Source: Nissolia schottii
Lineage: Eukaryota > Streptophyta > Magnoliopsida > Fabales > Fabaceae
Direction of reading: 5' to 3'
NCBI GenBank assembly: GCA_003254905.1
Contig: QANU01066119.1
Coordinates: 479,867-543,866 of the forward strand
Length of the DNA stretch: 64,000 nucleotides
The notes beneath the pieces were generated by a model. It made no database searches, was not told where the DNA came from, and saw only the letters and a list, made by a program, of their open reading frames with translations. A program made the translations under genes and the position numbers. Shown here in pieces: positions 61,168 to 64,000 of this stretch. Position 1 is the stretch's first letter. Every line of letters begins with the position of its first letter.

Positions 61168-62231
61168 AGTATGCTTGAGGATTTATGTGGGAAAACATTA
61201 TCTTAGACCACATGCACAATTCTAGTAGCTGATTGCTAATAAAGCAATGACTCAGCCTACTGTTAGAAATGTGTACGCATTTAGTCCCAAGACAAGTCAG
61301 AATGGTCTCGAAGGGCATGCAGAATGGTCTCCATAACATGATTAGAGCATCGAGGGCAGGAACTATCCAAAGAAAAATGACGACTCACACGATTCACATT
61401 AGTCAGTTAAGCTTATCTAGAAATCAGATAGAGGAAGGATTTCACCCACTCAACTCCCTTCCACTTCCAAATTAACCTGAAAAGGGGTTCTCTGATGTGT
61501 ATAGAATCCTCTCCCGATAGAGTTGAATAAGTTGATTTAATAGAAAAAGAGTCGTCATGGCTAGGAGCCCAGGCAACGTAATCATCGCCTAGACTAGGGG
61601 AAGGGGGATGGATAACTATCATCAGATTACATATAGTACCAGGTAAAATAGGCGAAATGCGAGCCCAATCCCAATTACCTTCATCATTCACAAAACGGGC
61701 GATAATGAGATAGAGATCAAACTGCGGAATAAGAACTAAAGAGTATGCCTCCAACGATATGAACCCAGGGATCCAATGATCTTTCCAAAACCTAATAGTA
61801 TTCCCATTGCCCACCCGCCAAATAATGTTATCACGGACATGTTGCCAGGCTTTCGTAATACATTTCCAAGCATTCGACTGGTTAGTCTTCGGCTTGACTT
61901 TAGGAATGATAGCCTCTCCACATCTGTATTTACTCCTCAAAACCTAGGCCCAGAGAGATTCCTTGTTCATAATAAGACCCCAACCAAGCTTAGCCAAGAA
62001 AGATATATTCGACAATCTAACTTGACGAAGGCCAAGCCCACCTTCTGCTTTCGATTTACATACTGAATTCCAAGAGACCAAGCTAATACGTCTGCTTCCA
62101 TCCACAGAACCCCAAAGAAAACTTCTAACAGTTTTATCAATGAGATTACAAACTTTTGCCGAGAGAAGGCAAGTCTGCATGATATAAGAGGGGCTAGCTT
62201 CAATCACAGACTTACAATCAGTGAATATCAA
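61168..62231 (-). pseudogene. L1-type LINE ORF2 fragment (RT C-terminus and zf-RVT)
   Basis: On the minus strand: SPSYIMQTCLLSAKVCNLID, VRSFLWGSVDGSRRISLVSW, KAEGGLGLRQVRLSNISFLA, then a TAG and LRSKYRCG in the same frame, and FWKDHWIPGF, WDWARISPILP and LIWKWKGVEW. This is the end of a LINE reverse transcriptase with the zinc-binding region. It is cut upstream at about 62222 and ends downstream at the LTR border (61167), so the LTR element probably landed in or recombined into it. Several stops occur after the zf-RVT part. Confidence 0.85.
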
Positions 62232-62480
62232 AAACTAGTACAATCTCTACAAGGAAAATTTAGCAAACTTTTTGTTATCTTTTTTATCAGCAAACCGCGA
62301 AGTATGCGGCTCAGCGTGTAACTTCTTTCAAGAATCTAAAAGCTTAAAAAATAATTCCACTTGATTAATTCCAAACCAAATTCACCTCAACTAATTAATA
62401 CAATCCAATTGAGTCTAAATACAGCAACAGAACATTAGAAATGTGAAAGTATTAGTATCAGCATTCGCTTGTGTGCAACA

Positions 62481-62669
62481 GTATTTGGCATATTGTCAAA
62501 CTAATTGAGAAAAAAAAATGCCGAGTGGAATCGTTGACCATGAATATTACTCGTAAATTTTAAATCTGATATCTTAATTTTATTTTATTCTTTTATGAGA
62601 CAAATCTAATATCTCAAATTAACGAAGAGTATCATATCAATTGAAAAATAAGGAGCAACTAGCAACAAA

Positions 62670-62718
<49 letters not shown>

Positions 62719-63270
62719 GAGTCCAACAAAGTCAAAAGAAAATTAAAGGAAAAAAAATGCTTCTCGTGTACAACGTTGGTCAACATAAGCCTTCAGCCCA
62801 AATTGGTACAGCATAAAAACTAAGAACTTTGAAGACAAGATTGGTTAAAGACAAACTCTATAATTTCTAGCATAGCATAAAATATTTGTCAAGTTGTCAA
62901 ATTAATTGGGAAAGAAGTGCCAAGTGAAATTATTGACCATGAATATTGCTAGTCCTTTTTAAATCTAATATCTTTATTTTATTTTATTTTTTACGAGACA
63001 AATCTTATATCTCAAATTAACAAAGAATATCATATCAATTGAAAAATAAGGAGCAACTAGCAACAAATAATTATATATCTCATGGCATAAGGGTGATTGG
63101 ACCCGTCAAGCCTATGCTTCGTCGTTCATAAACCATCGTGTACGTTGGTCAACATAAGCCTTCAGCCCAAAGTGGCATAGCATAAAAAAAAATGAAAAAA
63201 AAAAAAAAGGAGCTTTGAAGACATGATTGGATAAAGACAAACTCTATAATTTCTAGCAAAGCATAAAAAA
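62481..63270. repeat. Tandem duplication (2 x about 400 bp) upstream of the second P450
   Basis: Copy 1 (62481-62880) and copy 2 (62881-63270) share GTTGACCATGAATATTAC/GC, CATATCAATTGAAAAATAAG, GAGCAACTAGCAACAAATAA, TTGGTCAACATAAGCCTTCAGCCC and AAAGACAAACTCTATAATTT. Copy 1 carries a (TA)n at 62674-62715 that copy 2 lacks. Confidence 0.9.
62674..62715. repeat. (TA)n microsatellite
   Basis: About 21 TA dinucleotides within copy 1 of the tandem duplication. Confidence 0.9.
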
Positions 63271-63357
63271 ATAGGAGTAACGTGCATAATAACTGTTATT
63301 TATTAATAAAAAAATACAACAAATTATATACCAATCAGCGTACCAATTGATGAGTCC

Positions 63358-63365
63358 TATAAATA
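63358..63365 (+). promoter_or_regulatory. TATA box of the second P450 gene
   Basis: TATAAATA 152 bp before the ATG, with a start-site-like region near 63390 giving a 5' UTR of about 125 nt. Confidence 0.65.
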
Positions 63366-63516
63366 CACAAGTAAATCAGAGAGCTGGATATAAGCCAGTG
63401 AGTGTGCGTTTTATCATCATATTCCTCACAATCAATACGAGCTAGCTCTTTGAATACATACATACATACACACACATATATAGTGTTCCTCTTAGTTAAT
63501 TTCCTCACAACTAAGT

Positions 63517-64000
63517 ATGGTGTCGCCAGTTGTTGTATACATAATCCTTCCTGTGTTTGTGACTCTCTTCTTCTTGTTCTTCAAAAACCAAAAAAGCAAG
63601 AAGCAACATTTACCCTTTCCACCCGGTCCTAGAGGGCTCCCCATAGTAGGGAACCTTCATCAAATAGATCAACCAAATTTCCACCATCAGCTATGGGAAC
63701 TCTCCAAGAAATACGGTTCTCTATTTTCCCTTCAAGTAGGTTTAAGGCCCACTATTGTTGTTACCTCACCCAAAGTGGCCAAAGAGACACTCAAAGACCA
63801 TGACCTTGCGTTTTGTGGACGCCCTAAGCTACTTGGCCTCCAAACAATGTCCTATAATGGCATAGATATAGGATTCTCCCAATACAATGATAGTTGGAGA
63901 GAAATCAGAAAAATAAGTGTTTCCCATGTCCTTAGTGCTATGCGCGTCTCTAGCTTTTCCTCAATAAGACAATTTGAGGTCAAGCAGATTATTCAAAGAA
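63517..64000 (+). CDS. Cytochrome P450, CYP83-like, 5' part only
   Basis: An open frame of 161 codons from ATG 63517 to the window end. MVSPVVVYIILPVFVTLFFL is the ER anchor, followed by FPPGPRGLPIVGNLHQID, the hinge. LFSLQVGLRPTIVVTSPKVA, then HDLAFCGRPKLLG and SWREIRKISVSHVLSAMRVS align along their length with the gene at 38642 (VFCGRPKLIG, SWREIRKICVAHIFSTKRVS). Catalytic and heme regions lie beyond the window. No lesion is seen. It has its own TATA box and a distinct N-terminus, so it is a paralogue that has diverged, not a fresh copy. Tandem CYP clusters are common for specialised metabolism. Substrate unknown. Confidence 0.9.
   Translation, partial: MVSPVVVYIILPVFVTLFFLFFKNQKSKKQHLPFPPGPRGLPIVGNLHQIDQPNFHHQLWELSKKYGSLFSLQVGLRPTIVVTSPKVAKETLKDHDLAFCGRPKLLGLQTMSYNGIDIGFSQYNDSWREIRKISVSHVLSAMRVSSFSSIRQFEVKQIIQR

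Noticed and set aside
1-64000. CRISPR arrays, tRNA or rRNA genes, riboswitches, bacterial operons
   Set aside because: None recognised. The sequence is plant nuclear DNA, and the regular arrays present are tandem or inverted repeats without unique spacers.

Overview
The window is nuclear DNA of a flowering plant. The genes have short exons and AT-rich GT-AG introns, plant-only families are present (YABBY, CYP71-clade P450, En/Spm CACTA, Athila), and the spacers are long and AT-rich. The P450 type and the foldback and retroelement families suggest a papilionoid legume, possibly Phaseoleae. That is inferred from remembered family resemblance, since no database search was possible.

Layout. At 549-1944 lie the last four recognisable exons of a Golgi Qb-SNARE (GOS12 type). 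At 3933-9978 there is a complete but non-autonomous CACTA transposon with matched TIRs and a TTG target duplication. It carries a decayed transposase-like gene and a nested LTR-like insertion. From 10 to 26 kb the DNA is gene-poor spacer with MITEs and foldbacks, a copia gag relic and an unusual inverted array of about 23-bp units (18140-18915). At 26482-30220 is a YABBY gene of the FIL/YAB1 type, with one exon probably hidden in a 676-N assembly gap. From 31.7 to 38.5 kb there is a CACTA TNP2-like relic, a second copy of the MITE family seen at 11.6 kb, a degenerate tandem array and a foldback close to the next gene. At 38642-40665 is an intact two-exon CYP83-like cytochrome P450. At 63517-64000 a second CYP83-like gene in the same orientation runs off the window end.

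The two P450s look like a tandem pair now separated by a nested retrotransposon block (about 42.3-62.2 kb). A minus-strand Athila-like Ty3/gypsy element retains gag but lacks pol. It is split by a plus-strand full-length Athila-like element (44859-56426, TSD AGGCT), which in turn holds a solo LTR (48143-49587, TSD AAAGG). A hAT-type MITE (59164-59746, TSD CTTGAGGG) sits in the right LTR of the outer element, and a decayed LINE ORF2 fragment borders the block. All element ORFs carry stops or frameshifts.

The host genes do not form an operon. Functionally they are a Golgi trafficking SNARE, an abaxial/lateral-organ transcription factor, and two probable ER-bound specialised-metabolism monooxygenases. 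No wholly new biochemical system is evident. The most unusual items are the 23-bp inverted array, the repeated primer-binding sites at 42.3 kb, the gag-only Athila derivative and the repeated duplications upstream of both P450s.
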